Origin: Legionella worsleiensis
GTDB lineage: Bacteria > Pseudomonadota > Gammaproteobacteria > Legionellales > Legionellaceae
Direction of reading: 5' to 3'
Length of the DNA: 64,000 nt
Assembly (NCBI RefSeq): GCF_001467535.1
Contig: NZ_LNZC01000005.1
Location: 59,430-123,429, forward strand
In this document: positions 25,688-35,462 of the stretch, piece by piece
How the letters are laid out: each line of letters starts with the position of its first letter
Numbering within the stretch: position 1 is the first letter of the stretch
Made by a program: the position numbers and the translations under genes
Notes under the pieces: generated by a model
Seen by the model: only the letters and a program-made list of their open reading frames with translations
The model's database searches: none
Told to the model about the DNA's origin: nothing

Positions 25688-26056
25688 TTAATCAACTATA
25701 ACAGTTCCCTGTGCACCATTTTGGTAATCGTTTGCAGCAATCATGAGGCGGAGTTGTTTTTGCATATCCAAATCACAGCTTCCTGATTCTCCTGGAGCAA
25801 TAGTGGAATAGTGATTATCACAGATCATTGTGATGCGATCAGAATGTAAGCGTTTATTATTGAATATAAATTCATCTTTAACACTAATTACAAAATGTGC
25901 TGTATGAGGAAATTTGTTTTGAAAATCTATCCAATTATCCTGATATGTAAGAGCCCATTCAATAAATGTAGCGTTAGACACTGCTAAAGATTGTGAAAGA
26001 GCTGTATTTGCAAAAATAGCCGATGCAATACAAATTGAAATATTTATATTTTTCAT
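25688..26056 (-). CDS. Small secreted protein of unknown function
   Basis: The 122-residue protein has a signal peptide (MKNINISICIASAIFANTALS, cleavage near residue 21-23). Two cysteines in the mature part (MICDNHYS and GSCDLDMQ) could pair. I recognise no family. It is a single gene upstream of which lies a gap of 245 bases with nothing visible; downstream comes the secreted nuclease on the same strand, but 59 bases separate the two and there is no clear coupling. Confidence 0.6.
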   Translation of the reverse strand: MKNINISICIASAIFANTALSQSLAVSNATFIEWALTYQDNWIDFQNKFPHTAHFVISVKDEFIFNNKRLHSDRITMICDNHYSTIAPGESGSCDLDMQKQLRLMIAANDYQNGAQGTVIVD

Positions 26057-26114
26057 GAAGCTGTCCTTATATCAGGAAAAGTCGGGATAGATGTATTAGC
26101 GAACGATAACAAAA

Positions 26115-26981
26115 TCAACCCTTGCTCTGAATCTGATCTATACCCACGGGGTAAACAGGATTTAGAGTTGCAATATTATTGAGTACATTAGCCAAACGAC
26201 ATCCTGCAAAAAATAATTGTTTTTGCGTGATAGTTTGTGCTTCCATCTGATAACGCTTATCAGGAACTTGGTATTGTTTTAAGGTGTAAACTCGGGTTAA
26301 TGCCAGCTGATGTGATGATTTGATCCACTCTTGAGGTTTAATCACTTTATCTGCCTCCGAGCAGGACCATCTTTTTTCTAATTGCCTTGCTTTATTTCTT
26401 AATTTGGCTGGAGTATTTTTTCCAATAAGAATCCCTGCACCATTATCCCAATACTTGTGTAAATTATCGCCTATTGGATTGTGTGCTAATAGAAACAAGT
26501 TACCGCCCAGATCGCCTTTTGGTTGTTTTTTGGTAACTCGGGTGATGGTATGCAAAGGCTGATGCACATCACCAACCAAATGAGTAAGAATACGTAAGCT
26601 CAAACCTTTATCAACCAAACTCGACTTTTCTGAAGACAAGACGGTGATGGCTTGTTTGATTCCCCATAAAGCATTAATTTCTTGTTTAGGTGGGAGCATA
26701 GTCCCATCCGGAGAAAAAGGAATATCCTTGTAATGCAGGGAATCAAACCAATGTATGTCTTTTGTTCTAATCGTATCTAACCAGGATGCCGCCTGGATAA
26801 AATTAGCGGTTGATGAAATCTGATTGTACGCTTTATTATACAAAGCACACATTTTTTTTGCTTCGGGAGTTAAATGATCATAAGCAACTTGTGCGACTAA
26901 CTGATGCCCTGTTGCGTTCCACGAAAAACCTGGAACACAACAAAAGGTAAAAAGAAATGCAGTAACAAATCGTTTCATCAT
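26115..26981 (-). CDS. Secreted S1/P1-type zinc nuclease
   Basis: After the signal peptide the mature protein begins WNATGHQLVAQVAY, where Trp1 and the following His supply zinc ligands of the S1/P1 nuclease/phospholipase C fold. Further ligands are in QAASWLDTIR, HLVGDVHQPLH and DLGGN, followed by a later HKYWD. Such enzymes are exported, tri-zinc, single-strand nucleases and 3'-nucleotidases. The start (MMKRF) touches the tolB stop codon, so it is probably translated as the last gene of the tol message, in the place where pal usually lies. ATG 27002 is an in-frame alternative. Confidence 0.9.
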   Translation of the reverse strand: MMKRFVTAFLFTFCCVPGFSWNATGHQLVAQVAYDHLTPEAKKMCALYNKAYNQISSTANFIQAASWLDTIRTKDIHWFDSLHYKDIPFSPDGTMLPPKQEINALWGIKQAITVLSSEKSSLVDKGLSLRILTHLVGDVHQPLHTITRVTKKQPKGDLGGNLFLLAHNPIGDNLHKYWDNGAGILIGKNTPAKLRNKARQLEKRWSCSEADKVIKPQEWIKSSHQLALTRVYTLKQYQVPDKRYQMEAQTITQKQLFFAGCRLANVLNNIATLNPVYPVGIDQIQSKG

Positions 26982-28246
26982 TAACTTAAATATGGAGACC
27001 ATGCCGGTTCTTGCACATCCCCTTCACGAGCAGGAAGTTTCATCCGGATTCTACCGTCTATAGAAACAATACCCAAAACACCTTTATCCTGAATTCGAGT
27101 AGCATACAGAACCAGGCGACTGTTTGGAGACACTGAGGGAGACTCATCCAGACCAGAAAAGGTCAAGCTGGCAATAGGACCGCCAGAGGCGCTCTGCAAA
27201 CCAATATTAAAGTTACGATCTTCACGATGTAACATCACTATATTTTTCATATCAGGTGTATAGGACGCTCGTGCATTATAGTTTCCTTCAAAGGTTACCC
27301 GCCCCACTTGTCCATCAGCTAAAGACAAACGATAAACCTGCGGAGAGCCGCCCCTGCCAGAAGTAAACAACAAACTGCGTCCATCTGGAGAAAATCGGGG
27401 TTCCGTATCAATGGAATCACCAAAGGTCAGTTGCTTCATGGTTCCAGAACTTAAATCGATATTATAAATTTTAGGTGTTCCAGATTTTGACAATACAACA
27501 GCGAGCTGACGCCCATCCGGAGACCAGGCAGGTGCCCCATTAATTCCGGGAAAACTGGTAATCAGGCGACGCTGGCCGGATTCAACAGAAACCGTGTAAA
27601 TTTGCGCACGTTTCTTTTCAAATGAAACATAAGAAATGGATCGGCCATCAGGAGACCACGAGGGCGACATGATAGGCTCTGACGAGACCAGAAGACTTTG
27701 TGGATTATGTCCATCTGCATCAGCAACTTCAAGTGAATAACGGTTTCTTTGTCCGCCTCTTTGAACAGAAATATAAGCAATGCGAGTAGAAAAGATTCCT
27801 CTTTCACCAGTGAGTTTCTGATACACTTCGTCGCTGATATGATGCGCCAAGGGTCTTATTTCGTTCGCACCTATTTTATAGGATTTGGTAAGTAAGACCG
27901 CCCCATTAGCTACAGCATCAGCAAGAGTAAAGCTCACTTCATAACGATTCCCTACTTTACTGACCCGGCCAGTTACAACACTGTCAGCACCCAACTGACG
28001 CAATACCCCAACAGAAGATTGCGAATTGGCGCCCTGAGGTCCTGAAACAATTTTAAATTGTCCTGAAAGATTCAAATCGTTTTCAATCACATGGGAAATT
28101 TCTGCAGCTGCCTCATCTGATCCAAAAGAATTAATTGCAATGGGCAAGGCGGAATTAATGCCTTGGGTAAGTTCTAAATCCAGTGCAAAAATCTGACTGG
28201 TACATAACATCAAAAAAAGTGTAATCAAACGATTAATCACGAGCAT
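26981..28246 (-). CDS. tolB: Tol-Pal system periplasmic protein TolB
   Basis: TolB is the periplasmic beta-propeller that bridges TolA and the lipoprotein Pal in outer-membrane constriction. It has a signal peptide ending near residue 21, the N-terminal domain ([17 protein letters not shown]), and repeated propeller blades with PxWSPDGR motifs ([27 protein letters not shown]). The length is normal (421). It overlaps tolA by one base. Confidence 0.97.
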   Translation of the reverse strand: MLVINRLITLFLMLCTSQIFALDLELTQGINSALPIAINSFGSDEAAAEISHVIENDLNLSGQFKIVSGPQGANSQSSVGVLRQLGADSVVTGRVSKVGNRYEVSFTLADAVANGAVLLTKSYKIGANEIRPLAHHISDEVYQKLTGERGIFSTRIAYISVQRGGQRNRYSLEVADADGHNPQSLLVSSEPIMSPSWSPDGRSISYVSFEKKRAQIYTVSVESGQRRLITSFPGINGAPAWSPDGRQLAVVLSKSGTPKIYNIDLSSGTMKQLTFGDSIDTEPRFSPDGRSLLFTSGRGGSPQVYRLSLADGQVGRVTFEGNYNARASYTPDMKNIVMLHREDRNFNIGLQSASGGPIASLTFSGLDESPSVSPNSRLVLYATRIQDKGVLGIVSIDGRIRMKLPAREGDVQEPAWSPYLS

Positions 28247-29250
28247 TACCCCCTAACTTGTTCAGGTCGAACGGTTAAACTGATTTCACGAAACATACTA
28301 AATGTTTCAGGATCTGTTGGTACAGGTAGTGGCGATGCTTTACGGATCGCTGTTTGTGCTGACCTGTCAAGCAGCGGATCCCCACTACCACGTGTTAAAG
28401 TAACATCTAATACGGTACCATCAGGTGCAAGACGAATTTTAAATTGACTTGAGAGGCGACTGTCTGCATGCTCAGGTAAAATCCAGTTTCGTCCTATGGC
28501 ATTCACAATAAGCGCCTTATATTTATCAACCTCACCAGCAATTCTCGCTTGATTTTCCGCATTTTGTGCAGCTTGCTGCGCAGCAGCTGCCTCAGCTTGT
28601 TTTTTTCGTTCCAGATCTGCTTTTGCCTGAGCCGCACGCACCTGATCCGCACGAAGTTTCTCAGCTTTAGCCTGTTCTGATTTTAACTGCTCTGCTTTGG
28701 TTTTTTCTTCTAATTTTTTCTTATTTAATTCAGCGAGTTTTTTAGCTTCTAAAGCCTGTTGTTTCACTAGGGCTTCTTTTTGTTTTTTTAGCTCCTCTAT
28801 GCGCTTGGCTTCAAGTGCTTTTTGCTCGGCAAGTTCTTTGAGTCGTTTTTTCTCTTCTTCTGCTTGCTTTTTACGTTCTATGGCAATCTTGTTAGCCTCT
28901 TCTCTAAGCTTGGCAAGCTGTTGTTGTTCTTTGATGCGTTGCTGTTTTGCAGCTTCAGCCTGACGCCTAAGTTCGTTTTGATGTTGTATTTCGGCTCTTT
29001 GCTTTTGTTCACGTTCCTGTTTTAAACGATTAACCGCTTCCATTATTTCCTTATTGTCTACACTAACCGCCTTAACCGGCTCCTGTTGGGCAACATTAGC
29101 AACAGGCAACTGCATGCCGGGAGTTGTTTTCTTTTCTGCGGTGATTACTGGCCTATCGGATGATGTATCGGTTAACAACAAAATAACCAGACAAAGATGC
29201 AATGCAATAGCCCAAGTAAAGGCTTTGCGATAAGTATCGGTATTGATCAT
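28246..29250 (-). CDS. tolA: Cell envelope integrity protein TolA
   Basis: TolA spans the periplasm from the inner membrane. It has one N-terminal membrane segment ([18 protein letters not shown]), a very long Lys/Glu/Ala-rich helical domain (about residues 65-235, rich in [13 protein letters not shown] runs) and a C-terminal domain with [14 protein letters not shown] and the TonB-like [20 protein letters not shown]. The 334-residue length is somewhat short of E. coli TolA. Its start overlaps the tolR stop by 4 bases. Confidence 0.95.
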   Translation of the reverse strand: MINTDTYRKAFTWAIALHLCLVILLLTDTSSDRPVITAEKKTTPGMQLPVANVAQQEPVKAVSVDNKEIMEAVNRLKQEREQKQRAEIQHQNELRRQAEAAKQQRIKEQQQLAKLREEANKIAIERKKQAEEEKKRLKELAEQKALEAKRIEELKKQKEALVKQQALEAKKLAELNKKKLEEKTKAEQLKSEQAKAEKLRADQVRAAQAKADLERKKQAEAAAAQQAAQNAENQARIAGEVDKYKALIVNAIGRNWILPEHADSRLSSQFKIRLAPDGTVLDVTLTRGSGDPLLDRSAQTAIRKASPLPVPTDPETFSMFREISLTVRPEQVRG

Positions 29251-29705
29251 GCGTGACCCTCTGAAGATTCATCTGAAGAATCAGTCAACAAACCTACTTG
29301 TTCCGCACCCGCTTGCTTTAACAATGCCATGGCCTGAACCACTTTACCGTAAACAACGCCTTGATCTCCCTTTACCAATACGTTAAGTTTTTGCCCTGAC
29401 TGTTTTGCAAGCTCTAATTCTGCGGCAACTCGAACCACTAAAGCTTGAGCTTCAATGGGATCGGCAGGTGTACTGCTGATGTTGAGAAAATAGGTACCTT
29501 GTTGATTTACCGATACAATAATGGGCTCTCTATCCGTTGGTTGCAGATTTTGACTGGCTGCCTTGGGTAAATCAACAGTCACCCCTTGAGTTAACATGGG
29601 TGCGGTGATCATAAAAATAACGAGTAAAACCAACATAACGTCAATGTAAGGCACAACATTGATTTCTGAAATGGGACGGTCACGTTTGGTTTTTGCTTTA
29701 ATCAT
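29247..29705 (-). CDS. tolR: Tol system inner-membrane protein TolR
   Basis: TolR forms the proton channel with TolQ. The single membrane segment (VPYIDVMLVLLVIFMITAP) carries the conserved Asp. ATG 29705 (MIKAKTKRDRPISEIN) has AGAGGATAATACTCAA upstream and is preferred; the frame also opens at 29747, which would overlap tolQ by 35 bases. The length from this start is 152 residues, close to the family norm. Confidence 0.95.
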   Translation of the reverse strand: MIKAKTKRDRPISEINVVPYIDVMLVLLVIFMITAPMLTQGVTVDLPKAASQNLQPTDREPIIVSVNQQGTYFLNISSTPADPIEAQALVVRVAAELELAKQSGQKLNVLVKGDQGVVYGKVVQAMALLKQAGAEQVGLLTDSSDESSEGHA

Positions 29706-29712
29706 TTGAGTA

Positions 29713-30387
29713 TTATCCTCTTGAGGTACCCGATGTTTGTTGCTCAATTAGAGAAATCAACTCTTCCTGAAATAAATCAAATCTATTGAGCAGCGTATTG
29801 GCATGAGTCGTATAGCGGTTGTAAGCAATTACTGCAGGAATAGCGGTAAACAATCCAAGTGCAGTTGCAACCAGTGCTTCAGAAATACCGGGCGCTACCA
29901 TGGCAATTGTTGCCTGCTGTGCGTGCCCCAAAGCCTGAAACGATGTCATTATTCCCCATACGGTTCCAAACAGTCCTATATAAGGAGATATGGATCCAAC
30001 AGAGGCAAAAAAAGGTAAATGCTGCTCCAGTTTGGCTGCTTCCTTGGCATGACTGATTTGCATTACCCTTTGTATGGGTTCAATACAAACAGTTCCTTGC
30101 TTTCTGGCTCGGACAAACTCTTTGAATCCTGCATGAAATATAGCTGCCATACCCTGATTTTCCTCAGCACGGCTGTCTACATCGGCGTACAGTTTGCTCA
30201 AATCACTACTGTCCCAAAATCTTCTGCTGAATGAATCAGTCAATTGTTTTTTGCGCTTAAAAAACCACGCTCTTTGAAAAATTAAAGTCCATGAAACTAT
30301 TGATCCGGTTAGCAAGATGAGCATAACTGATTTAACAACTAAACCCGCTTGCATAAAATACATCAATACATTTGCCTGATTACCCAC
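29713..30387 (-). CDS. tolQ: Tol system inner-membrane protein TolQ
   Basis: TolQ has three membrane segments: one near residues 15-37 and two in the second half (ISPYIGLFGTVWGIMTSF and EALVATALGLFTAIPAVIAYN), the MotA/ExbB/TolQ signature. With TolR it uses the proton gradient to energise TolA. The start is GTG 30387 (MGNQANVLM) with GGAG eight bases upstream. It follows ybgC, the usual ybgC-tolQRAB order. Confidence 0.96.
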   Translation of the reverse strand: MGNQANVLMYFMQAGLVVKSVMLILLTGSIVSWTLIFQRAWFFKRKKQLTDSFSRRFWDSSDLSKLYADVDSRAEENQGMAAIFHAGFKEFVRARKQGTVCIEPIQRVMQISHAKEAAKLEQHLPFFASVGSISPYIGLFGTVWGIMTSFQALGHAQQATIAMVAPGISEALVATALGLFTAIPAVIAYNRYTTHANTLLNRFDLFQEELISLIEQQTSGTSRG

Positions 30388-30420
30388 TTTTATATCTCCA
30401 GTATCGAGGTTTTTTGTTGT

Positions 30421-30819
30421 TTATCTGGTGTCGTAAATACTTTTTGGGAGTCGCCTTGGTTTTAATAAATCATCAACACAGACGACTTTTATATTTGCTT
30501 CGCAAATTAACGTGTTCTCTTCATTAAGCATCGTTTGCATAAACATAAAACTGCACTTATTACGTTCACTTATTCGTGTTGTAACAGTTAATAAATTATC
30601 AAGCCTTGCCGGAAAACGATAGTTTACAGTCAACTCGCTAATGGCGAAAAGGATCTTCTCATTCATCAGCTCACTTAAAAGCAACCCGTTGTAACGCAAC
30701 ATTTCTGTTCTGGCTCGTTCAAAATAACACAGATAATTTGCGTGATAAACGATGCCCATATAATCAACGTCTTCAGCATAGACTCTAAAGCTGGATTGAT
30801 GATCTGATATACTGCTCAT
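30421..30819 (-). CDS. ybgC: Acyl-CoA thioesterase YbgC
   Basis: A hot-dog fold thioesterase of 132 residues. The 4-hydroxybenzoyl-CoA thioesterase motif is clear (YAEDVDYMGIVYHANYLCYF, with the catalytic Asp at the VDYMG turn). YbgC hydrolyses short acyl-CoA or acyl-ACP and is a standing member of the tol operon. It begins immediately after the ruvB stop with no gap, so it is probably co-transcribed with ruvB. Confidence 0.94.
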   Translation of the reverse strand: MSSISDHQSSFRVYAEDVDYMGIVYHANYLCYFERARTEMLRYNGLLLSELMNEKILFAISELTVNYRFPARLDNLLTVTTRISERNKCSFMFMQTMLNEENTLICEANIKVVCVDDLLKPRRLPKSIYDTR

Positions 30820-31833
30820 TCATAACCCCTGATTCATCACTTCCAAACCAAAATGCTGATACGCTCTGGGTGTTGCCATTCTACCTCGTGGAGTACGCAT
30901 AAGGAATCCTTGTTGGATTAAAAAAGGCTCTAAAACGTCTTCTATTGTTCCTTTTTCTTCTCCTATTGCAGCAGCAATACTATCAACGCCGACTGGCCCG
31001 CCATTAAATCGCTCAATAACAGCAAGTAACAGTTTTCTATCCATTAAGTCAAAGCCGTGTTGATCAACTTCCAACATCGCCAATGCTTTTTGCGCAATAT
31101 CAATACTGATTATGCCACGTCCTTTAACTTCGGCATAATCACGAACCCGCCTGAGTAATCTGTTGGCTATTCGTGGAGTACCTCTGGAACGCATGGCAAT
31201 TTCTCTGGCGCCTTCTGGCTCAGTCGCTACATTAAGTAATTGAGCGGAGCGGGTAACAATCTGGGTCAGCGAATCTATGGAATAATACTCCAGTCGTTGA
31301 ACAATACCAAATCTATCCCTTAATGGCGAAGTGAGTAAACCTGCTCTGGTTGTTGCACCAATTAACGTAAAAGGCGGCAACTCCAGTTTGATGGAACGAG
31401 CCGCAGGTCCCTCCCCTATCATAATGTCCAACTTATAATCTTCCATAGCCGGGTAAAGAATTTCTTCAATCACAGGACTCAATCTATGAATTTCATCTAT
31501 AAAAAGAACATCATTCTGTTGAAGATTAGTGAGAATAGCGGCTATATCTCCCGCACGCTCAATAACTGGCCCAGACGTCTGACGGATATTCACACCCATT
31601 TCATGGGCAATAATATTGGCCAAGGTCGTTTTACCCAAACCAGGAGGGCCAAAAATAAGCACATGATCCAGCGCATCTTTTCTTTTTCTTGCTGCGTCTA
31701 TGAATATCTGCATTTGAGAGCTAACCGCTTCCTGCCCAATATACTCTTTGAGACTCAGCGGACGAATTGCCCTGTCTATTGCCTCTTCAGAAGCAATACT
31801 TTGGGTACTGATTAAGCGATCACTTTCCAGCAT
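30820..31833 (-). CDS. ruvB: Holliday junction branch-migration ATPase RuvB
   Basis: RuvB is the hexameric AAA+ motor that drives RuvA-bound Holliday junctions. Walker A ([13 protein letters not shown]), Walker B (LFIDEIHRL), sensor 1 (IGATTRAG) and the arginine-finger region ([11 protein letters not shown]) are all present, and the C-terminal winged helix ends with [16 protein letters not shown]. The length is 337, normal. ruvA and ruvC are not in the 285 bases upstream, so ruvB is separate from them here. Confidence 0.98.
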   Translation of the reverse strand: MLESDRLISTQSIASEEAIDRAIRPLSLKEYIGQEAVSSQMQIFIDAARKRKDALDHVLIFGPPGLGKTTLANIIAHEMGVNIRQTSGPVIERAGDIAAILTNLQQNDVLFIDEIHRLSPVIEEILYPAMEDYKLDIMIGEGPAARSIKLELPPFTLIGATTRAGLLTSPLRDRFGIVQRLEYYSIDSLTQIVTRSAQLLNVATEPEGAREIAMRSRGTPRIANRLLRRVRDYAEVKGRGIISIDIAQKALAMLEVDQHGFDLMDRKLLLAVIERFNGGPVGVDSIAAAIGEEKGTIEDVLEPFLIQQGFLMRTPRGRMATPRAYQHFGLEVMNQGL

Positions 31834-32121
31834 AAGCGCCTATTAAGATTCACCTGAATTGAAAAACATTTTAACATATGTTTTTTTAATATCAGCTTAC
31901 TTTATGAATTATTTCTCTATGTACGGAAAAAATCTGTGATGTATTAGGGAATTAGTTAACACAGATTCTGAAAAATCATGATCATCACGACACGCTGTAG
32001 CGATTTTCATGTTTTTGAGTGATGGGTTTTATAGACAATAAACCTCTATTTTAAATTGCCTGTTCTGTTTTTTTAGTTCATATTAATTCAAGTAATTCAA
32101 TTCATAGTAACAGGATATGTG

Positions 32122-33057
32122 ATGCGCTCTACTGTTTTTTTAACCAACCAGTTTATCAAACCGATTATAAGCCTGTTAGATCCTGAATGGCACGTATTGT
32201 GTGCATGGGAAAAAAATTGCTCTCGTGACCTAACAAAAGTTTCAGCGTTGGCAACAACGGTATGGGATGTTATTGATGACGTTTTTTTGTTGCAATTTCC
32301 TAATTTAAAATTCATCAGTCATTTGGGTATTGGTACTGATAATATTGACAAAAACTATTTAAAAAAACACCAAATTACTCTTTTATCACAACCTCACTCT
32401 GGAGTTCATGATACTGCAGAACTGGCACTGGCTCTAATGCTAACTCTTTCACGAAAAATTTTGACAAACGATCAATACACCCGAAACAACGATTGGATAA
32501 ATAATAAACCAAAATATATTGGCAACCATTTGTCCGGGAAACAATTAGGGCTTGTTGGATTGGGACAAATTGGATTAACTATTGCCCGATTTGCTGAAGC
32601 GCTTAACATGACTATTTCTTATACTGCGCGCAGTAAAAAAGAATGTTCCTATCAATTTGAATCAGACATACGAACTTTAGCAAGCAAGAGTGACTTTCTT
32701 ATCATCTGCTGCTCGGCTAATGAACAATCACATCATCTGGTCAATAAAGCAGTACTTGAGTGTTTAGGTTCCAAGGGATACCTGATTAACGTGGCCAGAG
32801 GAAGCATTGTCGATGAAAAAGCACTTATAGAAGCATTGGATCATCAAACAATAGCTGGGGCTGGTCTTGATGTGTTTACTAATGAACCCGAGGTGCCGTT
32901 AAAACTAAGGGGATTATCCAACGTGGTCTTATCACCACATATGGGAAGTTCCACATACGAGAACTTAGACAACATGTTTCAAATACAAGCAGACCAGTTA
33001 AATCGTTTCAAAAATACTGTTTTTCTTGCCTCCGATCAGATAACAAGCTCTGCTTAG
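32122..33057 (+). CDS. D-2-hydroxyacid dehydrogenase
   Basis: An NAD-dependent D-isomer-specific 2-hydroxyacid dehydrogenase of about 311 residues. Visible are the FISHLGIGTDNID catalytic-domain motif, the Rossmann loop GLVGLGQIGLTIARF, the NVARGSIVDEKAL motif with catalytic Arg, the GLDVFTNEP Glu and the LSPHMGSST His. The substrate (glycerate, phosphoglycerate or another 2-keto acid) cannot be told. The start is ATG 32122 or the adjoining GTG 32119, both behind AGGAT. It is followed 33 bases later by a methyltransferase on the same strand. Confidence 0.88.
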   Translation: MRSTVFLTNQFIKPIISLLDPEWHVLCAWEKNCSRDLTKVSALATTVWDVIDDVFLLQFPNLKFISHLGIGTDNIDKNYLKKHQITLLSQPHSGVHDTAELALALMLTLSRKILTNDQYTRNNDWINNKPKYIGNHLSGKQLGLVGLGQIGLTIARFAEALNMTISYTARSKKECSYQFESDIRTLASKSDFLIICCSANEQSHHLVNKAVLECLGSKGYLINVARGSIVDEKALIEALDHQTIAGAGLDVFTNEPEVPLKLRGLSNVVLSPHMGSSTYENLDNMFQIQADQLNRFKNTVFLASDQITSSA

Positions 33058-33090
33058 ACTAAATAAACTATGGACTAATAAAGGACTATA

Positions 33091-33888
33091 ATGACAACAC
33101 CTTACATACTCAATACTAACGACAAAGCAAGGGATCGTCTCTCTCTTCAGCATGGTCTTTATGCTCAAAGCAGTAAAACCCTTATTGAAGAAGCAGGGAT
33201 TAAACCCGGGATGAGTGGACTTGAAATCGGGTGCGGTTCCGGGGTAATGACCCTTGAACTGGCCAGACGTATTGGCCTTAACGGGTTCCTCCTTGCCATC
33301 GATTTAAGTCAAGAACAACTTGACCATGTTCAGAGTATTACCAATCAAGACAACAGAATACGATTCAAATTATGGGATGTAAATCATCTTTCAGACCTTG
33401 GTGAACAGTATGATTTTATCTACTGCAGGATGGTGCTTCATCATGTCGCCGATGCACATTCGGTTATAGTGCAGATGAGCCGTTGTCTGAAACCTGGCGG
33501 TATGATCATTTGTGAAGAGCCCTCTCTTTTTGACTCAACTTTTTGCTATCCGGCTTCCAGCGCCTACAACCAGTATACTCAATGGGTAAGGGGTTGTTTT
33601 TTAACCAACAAACGTGATCTTGAAATTGCTTACCGACTGGAACAGGAATTCAGCTCCTGCGGTCTCGCCGTTACTGAGCATTCATTGTTTCAACCAATAC
33701 TGCGCAGCACCGAGGAAAAAATGATTTATGCTATGGGCTTGGATGACTTAACACCTCAACTTCTATCCTTGGGTATCGCATCGAGACAAGAGATTAGCGA
33801 ACTATCCCATAAATTGCACGAGCTAGCTCATAGCACAAACACAATGACCTGGATGAGAATGCATAAAGTGATCGCCAGATCAAAATAG
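33091..33888 (+). CDS. Class I SAM-dependent methyltransferase
   Basis: Of 265 residues, it carries motif I GLEIGCGSGVMTLELA, acidic residue DLS in the second strand, and the post-motif GGMIICEEPS. It resembles the UbiE/Methyltransf_25 group of small-molecule methyltransferases, with no clue to the substrate. A good AAAGGAC site precedes ATG 33091. It may be co-transcribed with the preceding dehydrogenase and converges on the ECF sigma gene. Confidence 0.82.
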   Translation: MTTPYILNTNDKARDRLSLQHGLYAQSSKTLIEEAGIKPGMSGLEIGCGSGVMTLELARRIGLNGFLLAIDLSQEQLDHVQSITNQDNRIRFKLWDVNHLSDLGEQYDFIYCRMVLHHVADAHSVIVQMSRCLKPGGMIICEEPSLFDSTFCYPASSAYNQYTQWVRGCFLTNKRDLEIAYRLEQEFSSCGLAVTEHSLFQPILRSTEEKMIYAMGLDDLTPQLLSLGIASRQEISELSHKLHELAHSTNTMTWMRMHKVIARSK

Positions 33889-33971
33889 AATATTCACCTG
33901 TACCAAAGGGCAATTAAGGAGCAGTTTTCCAGCTGTTTGGCCCTGTTCATTCATGACCATGTGCACTAATC

Positions 33972-34538
33972 CTAAACGCCCTGATTTCGCTTATCGACAA
34001 AATCAGTCACTAATTTTCTCGCTCTATGAATTCGTGATCGAACCGTTCCAATAGGACAGCTCAGTTGTTCAGCAATGTGTTCATAGGTACAGCCTTCAAA
34101 GACGTGCATGCCATAACATTGACGTAATTCTTTGGACAAGAGTGAAATAGCAGACTCAATCTGAGTTGTTAGTTCTAAATCAATGAGTTGATGTTCGGGC
34201 GAATCATTAGACGAAGTTTCTTGCTCATCCAGATAATGAGCTTCTGAATCCAAACGTAAGGTATTTGAACGATAATAATTTTTAATTGTATTCTGCGTCA
34301 CTTTATAAAGCCAGGTTGAAAACTTACTTTTCGCTTTGAATAAATGTAAATTACGGTGCACTTTGATAAATACTTCCTGAGCCAGATCTTTAGCAAATGC
34401 ATGATCGTTAATATAAAAATTAATTATTTGCTGAATTTTTTGATCATATCTCCCTATGAGTTTATTAAACGCATCATCACTGCCTTTTTTAGCCAGTTCA
34501 ACCCAATACTCATCACTGTCTGTTTGCTCGCTATTCAT
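33972..34538 (-). CDS. rpoE: ECF RNA polymerase sigma factor (RpoE-like)
   Basis: The 188-residue protein has sigma-70 region 2 (LIGRYDQKIQQIINFYIN, DLAQEVFIKVHRNL, FSTWLYKVTQNTIKNY) and region 4 (YEHIAEQLSCPIGTVRSRIHRAR), the pattern of RpoE-type extracytoplasmic-function sigma factors that respond to envelope stress. Usually rseA and rseB follow in the same operon. Here the next gene downstream is on the other strand and there is no anti-sigma gene, so control must lie elsewhere. The symbol is by similarity. Confidence 0.85.
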   Translation of the reverse strand: MNSEQTDSDEYWVELAKKGSDDAFNKLIGRYDQKIQQIINFYINDHAFAKDLAQEVFIKVHRNLHLFKAKSKFSTWLYKVTQNTIKNYYRSNTLRLDSEAHYLDEQETSSNDSPEHQLIDLELTTQIESAISLLSKELRQCYGMHVFEGCTYEHIAEQLSCPIGTVRSRIHRARKLVTDFVDKRNQGV

Positions 34539-34701
34539 AACAACCTCGTTAATCCATTACTGGTTACATCAGGTCCCCAGAAACCACCCATATAAGAACA
34601 AAAAAAGACCTTTATGTACAATTATAAACCAAATATTTCGGATATGTAGCGATTTGTCATTACAAAATAGTTAAAGCCTGGGTTAGGCCTTGCACAGCGG
34701 G

Positions 34702-35112
34702 TTATGCGGACAGGAGATGAAGTTGACGCAATTGATCTTCTGTTATCTGATCGTTGAACAGAGTAATTAATTTTGTCTGGTTGTTAATGGTCATACGAAT
34801 CAACTGAAAAACAGGATTGCTAAAGAGGATGGTCAACTGCTCCCATTCCTGCACTGTTCCATTGTTACACGTTAATTGCCATTTTTTATTACGGTATGCC
34901 ATTTCACTAATAAAGTAGCAGGGATTTTGATTTATCAATTCAGGCCAAGTAAATACCGTAACTAGGGCAATCAAAACCATCTTAACCGCATTGAACACAG
35001 AAGAACAGGCAATCAGAGCCACGGTAAACAAATACACAACAACTATCACCCGAAAATAAACCCTGGATTTTCTAGGGTTAAGTGTTATTTCTGATAATAG
35101 TAACAATTTCAT
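34702..35112 (-). CDS. YgfX/CptA-like membrane protein
   Basis: This 136-residue protein has two membrane segments (VIVVVYLFTVALIACSSVF and AVKMVLIALVTVFTW) and a C-terminal soluble part (KKWQLTCNNGTVQEWEQLT), the layout of the YgfX family. Its start overlaps the end of sdhE by 35 bases, the same partner as in E. coli, where the pair has been described as toxin-antitoxin (CptAB) or as a flavinylation/assembly pair; the toxin view is disputed. The family call is by layout and neighbour. Confidence 0.7.
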   Translation of the reverse strand: MKLLLLSEITLNPRKSRVYFRVIVVVYLFTVALIACSSVFNAVKMVLIALVTVFTWPELINQNPCYFISEMAYRNKKWQLTCNNGTVQEWEQLTILFSNPVFQLIRMTINNQTKLITLFNDQITEDQLRQLHLLSA

Positions 35113-35323
35113 TCAGCTCGGTACTTTGTGGTTTTGAATGCCCCATTAACCACGAAAACAATTCAGGATCAGTGCAGCTCAACAACAGATCAAAGGACTT
35201 TAGTTCACTTTCGTTCAATTGATCCAGACCACTGTCTAAAAATCGCTGTAAAATAAGATCCAACTCGAGCATTCCTCTTCGGCAGTGCCAGGTAAGTCTT
35301 GCTTTTTCACGTGCATCAAGCAT
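35078..35323 (-). CDS. sdhE: FAD assembly factor SdhE
   Basis: SdhE helps attach FAD covalently to the SdhA and FrdA flavoproteins. The 81-residue protein has the conserved RRGMLELDL motif (RGxxE) and DPELFSWLMG. It is the first gene of sdhE-ygfX and is divergent from ygfZ, a neighbourhood kept in many gammaproteobacteria. Confidence 0.93.
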   Translation of the reverse strand: MLDAREKARLTWHCRRGMLELDLILQRFLDSGLDQLNESELKSFDLLLSCTDPELFSWLMGHSKPQSTELNEIVTIIRNNT

Positions 35324-35462
35324 AAATCATCTCAAAATTAGTATTGGGTTAATTGGTTATACATTTTTGAATCATCAATAAGACCACATTTAATGTTCAA
35401 AAGAACTCAAAAATCACTTGTGCTGATGATACACTACCCAAATAATAAACGGAAACCCAGAA

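Noticed and set aside
34702..35323. ygfX-sdhE as a toxin-antitoxin system
   Set aside because: The pair has been called CptAB, but SdhE has a well-supported role in flavin attachment, and nothing in this sequence favours a toxin role.
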